From Anaerolineaceae bacterium UBA5404 (lineage in GTDB: Bacteria; Chloroflexota; Anaerolineae; Anaerolineales; Anaerolineaceae): DNA of 64,000 bases. The DNA is taken from positions 42,836 to 106,835 of the forward strand of contig DHNY01000011.1 in the NCBI GenBank assembly GCA_002409625.1, given 5' to 3'. This document shows, piece after piece, positions 61,762-64,000 of the stretch (position 1 is its first letter; each line of letters starts with the position of its first letter). Under the pieces are notes generated by a model, which saw only the letters and a program-made list of their open reading frames with translations, did no database searches and was not told the origin of the DNA. The translations under genes and the position numbers were made by a program.

Positions 61762-63618
61762 GTGCAACGCTTTATATTTAGAAACAAAAATACCATTACC
61801 TTAATCAGTGGCATCTTGATTGCCACTGGTTTCATCGTTAAGTGGGTTTTTAAAAATGAACCCATCTTTGAATGGTCACTGATTATTGCCGCTGTTATAG
61901 GGCTTATCCCAATTGCCTTACAAGCCTACCAAGCCTTAAGGGTAAAAGTGGTCAGCATCGACGTCCTGGTAACCATTGCCATCAGCGGAGCCTTTATCAT
62001 CAAAAACTATGAAGAAGCCGCAATCGTTTCATTTCTGTTCCTTTTTGGTGCGTATCTTGAGCAACGCACGCTCAACAAAACCCGCTCGGCGATAAAAGAG
62101 CTAACCCAAATGGCGCCAGAAAGTGCGTTAAAAAGAATGGACAACGGCGAATTTGAAGAAGTCGATGTTGATGAAGTCGATGTCGGTGATGTTTTGCTGG
62201 TTAAAACCGGCGCAAAGGTGCCTGTGGACGGCAGGGTTATATTTGGCGAAGCCAGTATCAATGAAGCCAGCATCACCGGTGAATCCATGCCCGTTCTCAA
62301 AGATATTGGTGCGAATGTCTTTGCCGGCACCATACTGGATAATGGCACCATTCAAATTGAAGCCGACAGAGTCGGTGAAGACACCACGTTTGGCAGAATC
62401 ATCGAACTCGTCGAAGAAGCCCAGGACTCCAAGTCTGAAGCCGAACGCTTTATTGATCGCTTCGCCAAATGGTACACACCAGCTGTGTTGGTGCTTGCGC
62501 TCATCGTTGGATTAATCTCCAAAAATGTCGAACTTGCCATCACCATACTCGTGCTGGGTTGCCCTGGTGCACTCGTAATTGGCGTGCCGGTTTCAAATGT
62601 GGCTGGCATCGGCAACGGTGCGCGTCACGGCATTTTGCTCAAAGGCAGCGAAGTGATCCGCGATTTTAGCCGTATTGACACCATGATTTTTGACAAAACC
62701 GGAACACTCACCCTTGGCGAGCCCTCAGTCTCACACACCATATATTATTCTGAAAATCGAGAAGATACCCTCGCCTGGCTTGCTAGCGTTGAACGGGAAT
62801 CTGACCATCCACTTGCAAAAGCCGTGCTAGCCGAAATAGGTGAAACGCCGATTTGGCAAGTTGAAGACACCCAGGTTATTAAAGGCGCAGGCATACTCGC
62901 AAACGTTCAAGGACATCGGCTGGCTGTTGGGAATGTCGCGTTGCTTGAGCGTGAAAACATCAGTTTGAATGACGCCCAACTTGAAGATATTGCTGCTGCC
63001 AAAGCGAATGGAAATTCGATTGTGCTTACTGCTGTTGATGGTGAACTCAAAGTGCTCATGGCTATCCGTGATCAGCTACGCTCAAATGTTAAAAACGACT
63101 TGCAAAGCTTAAAAAAGCTCAAAGTCAAAAACCTGGTGATGCTCTCTGGCGACAATCAAGGTACGGTTGATGTCATCAGCCATGAGCTGGGACTTACCGA
63201 AGCACACGGCAACATGTTGCCTGAAGACAAAGCCGCTTATGTAAAAGACCGCCTCGGACAAAATGAGCTGATTGCCTTTGTGGGTGATGGTGTGAATGAC
63301 AGCCCCTCATTGGCACTTGCCAACATCGGTATTGCCATGGGAAGTGGCACAGATGTCGCCATCGAAACCTCAGATGTGGTTTTGATGAATTCAGATTTCT
63401 CAAAACTGCCGCATGCTTTAGGACTTGCCAAAGCCACCGCACGCAACATGACCCAAAACATATTCATCGCCGTCGCAGTAGTACTCATTTTGCTCGTCAG
63501 CCTCTTATTGGGTGCAAAATGGATGAACATGTCGGTGGGGATGCTTGTGCATGAAGGTAGTATTTTAGTGGTCATTTTGAATGGCATGAGGCTTTTACGG
63601 TATCAACTAAGACAATAG
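61762..63618 (+). CDS. Heavy-metal P1B-type ATPase with CPG motif
   Basis: A 618-residue metal-transporting ATPase. Order: two N-terminal helix pairs, the actuator motif TGES, the membrane motif GCPGALVIGVPVS (CPG in place of the usual CPC, CPH or SPC), the phosphorylation motif DKTGTLT, the N-domain motif SDHPLA (in place of SEHPLA), and GDGVNDSPSLA. No N-terminal metal-binding domain is present; a separate HMA protein is encoded next door. The metal is uncertain because the CPG motif does not fall in the best-known groups. The start is GTG with no good ribosome binding site. Confidence 0.88.
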   Translation: MQRFIFRNKNTITLISGILIATGFIVKWVFKNEPIFEWSLIIAAVIGLIPIALQAYQALRVKVVSIDVLVTIAISGAFIIKNYEEAAIVSFLFLFGAYLEQRTLNKTRSAIKELTQMAPESALKRMDNGEFEEVDVDEVDVGDVLLVKTGAKVPVDGRVIFGEASINEASITGESMPVLKDIGANVFAGTILDNGTIQIEADRVGEDTTFGRIIELVEEAQDSKSEAERFIDRFAKWYTPAVLVLALIVGLISKNVELAITILVLGCPGALVIGVPVSNVAGIGNGARHGILLKGSEVIRDFSRIDTMIFDKTGTLTLGEPSVSHTIYYSENREDTLAWLASVERESDHPLAKAVLAEIGETPIWQVEDTQVIKGAGILANVQGHRLAVGNVALLERENISLNDAQLEDIAAAKANGNSIVLTAVDGELKVLMAIRDQLRSNVKNDLQSLKKLKVKNLVMLSGDNQGTVDVISHELGLTEAHGNMLPEDKAAYVKDRLGQNELIAFVGDGVNDSPSLALANIGIAMGSGTDVAIETSDVVLMNSDFSKLPHALGLAKATARNMTQNIFIAVAVVLILLVSLLLGAKWMNMSVGMLVHEGSILVVILNGMRLLRYQLRQ

Positions 63619-63623
63619 CCATT

Positions 63624-63632
63624 TGCTATAAT
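63624..63632 (+). promoter_or_regulatory. Extended -10 before the HMA gene
   Basis: TGCTATAAT (TG-N-TATAAT), 19 bases before the ATG at 63652. It would allow the chaperone gene to be expressed separately from the ATPase. No clear -35. Confidence 0.45.
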
Positions 63633-63651
63633 AAAAACAAGGAGAGAATCT

Positions 63652-63894
63652 ATGAAAAATGCAAATATCCAACTCGAAACCCTGACATGCCCATCTTGCA
63701 TGCAAAAAATCGAATCCGCCCTAAAAGGCCTTGACGGTGTGGAAAAGGACAGTGTAAATGTCATGTTCAACGCCAGCAAAGTTAAATTGGCTTTTGATGA
63801 AACCCAGCTATCCTTAGAAGATATCAACAAAACGATCACAAAGCTGGGCTATGAGATTACAAAATCTTCTGCCAGAACCCCTTGTAAGAAGTAA
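63652..63894 (+). CDS. HMA-domain metallochaperone
   Basis: An 80-residue protein consisting of one heavy-metal-associated (HMA) domain with the metal motif LTCPSCMQKIE (CxxC) near residue 14 and a C-terminal tail ending TPCKK with one extra Cys. It probably delivers metal to the ATPase encoded just upstream, which lacks this domain. AAGGAGAG precedes the ATG. Confidence 0.88.
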   Translation: MKNANIQLETLTCPSCMQKIESALKGLDGVEKDSVNVMFNASKVKLAFDETQLSLEDINKTITKLGYEITKSSARTPCKK

Positions 63895-63911
63895 AGCTTT
63901 TTATCAATTCC

Positions 63912-63946
63912 AGGAACCGTGGCAAAAAAGTCACGGTTCCTTTTTT
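63912..63946 (+). terminator. Terminator of the metal-ATPase/HMA region
   Basis: AGGAACCGTG pairs with CACGGTTCCT around about ten bases, followed by T5 or more. Confidence 0.9.
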
Positions 63947-64000
63947 AAAACTCGTTCAAGAATTAAGGGTAAAAAAGTTGAGTAAGTTCAAATAGATGTG

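Noticed and set aside
1..64000. CRISPR arrays, insertion sequences or prophage genes
   Set aside because: No regularly spaced repeats, transposase, integrase or phage structural gene was found; the only repeats are the tRNA-His copy, the 21-bp pair and the pntB domains.

Overview
The window looks like a chromosome segment of an anaerobic, fermentative bacterium, most likely Chloroflexota (Anaerolineae-like). This is inferred from gene content and protein style and has not been checked by database search. Pointers are a trimeric bifurcating-type [FeFe] hydrogenase, rubredoxin, a SUF-only Fe-S system with a SufR-like regulator, a proton-translocating transhydrogenase, a sigma-54 protein with an unusual N-terminal part, and a lone MsmX-type sugar ABC ATPase. 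Housekeeping genes (recA, ileS, hisS, rpmF, hflX) are intact. Most of the window has a moderate GC content, but bases 1-2350 are visibly AT-rich and look acquired.

Layout. 1-2117: 5'-truncated ABC-type membrane protein and its ATPase, which carries a frameshift in an A7 run. 2398-4861: DUF1015 protein and recA (promoter with a LexA-like palindrome). 4975-8254 (minus): mtnA-pfkB kinase-ahcY, a SAM/adenosine salvage operon. 8375-9921 (minus): yqeB-yqeC, accessory genes of selenium-dependent molybdenum hydroxylases. 10130-11768: rpmF and hflX. 11842-24933: a striking module of rpoN, a sensor kinase, a sigma-54 activator without a DNA-binding domain, a near-perfect -24/-12 promoter, then a two-helix membrane protein, a 1775-residue TPR protein and a TPR protein ending in a caspase/gingipain-like (clan CD) protease domain. 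24970-34533 (mostly minus): translationally coupled ileS-lspA-rluD-ltaE, followed by a secreted Asp-box protein and a metallophosphoesterase. The ileS leader is a T-box whose specifier (AUC) and UGGU bulge both fit tRNA-Ile. 35003-35254: tRNA-His plus a duplicated 3' half, with a pair of 21-bp repeats between them. 35395-39891: lipoprotein, hisS, and an NMT1/SsuA-type ABC importer. 39942-44127: hydCBA. 44312-47210: SxxK serine hydrolase-like lipoprotein, methyltransferase, PIG-L deacetylase, small beta-rich protein. 47235-50662 (minus): sufCBD. 50874-56762: LysM protein, Gln-rich DhaL-like protein, helix-hairpin-helix protein, SufR-like regulator with a MIP18/SufT-like partner, SCP2 protein, rubredoxin, MsmX-like ATPase, TIGR01906 membrane protein. 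56952-61024: pntAA-pntAB-pntB, where PntB carries three tandem copies of its nucleotide-binding domain III. 61135-63894: tRNA-Gln, a small conserved-looking protein, a heavy-metal P-type ATPase with a CPG motif, and a free-standing HMA metallochaperone.

The two most interesting items are the sigma-54/TPR/caspase-like module (11842-24933) and the triplicated transhydrogenase domain III (59426-61021), whose copies have diverged at synonymous sites but stayed nearly identical in protein. A strong hairpin terminator between pntAA and pntAB suggests that extra soluble PntAA subunit is made.
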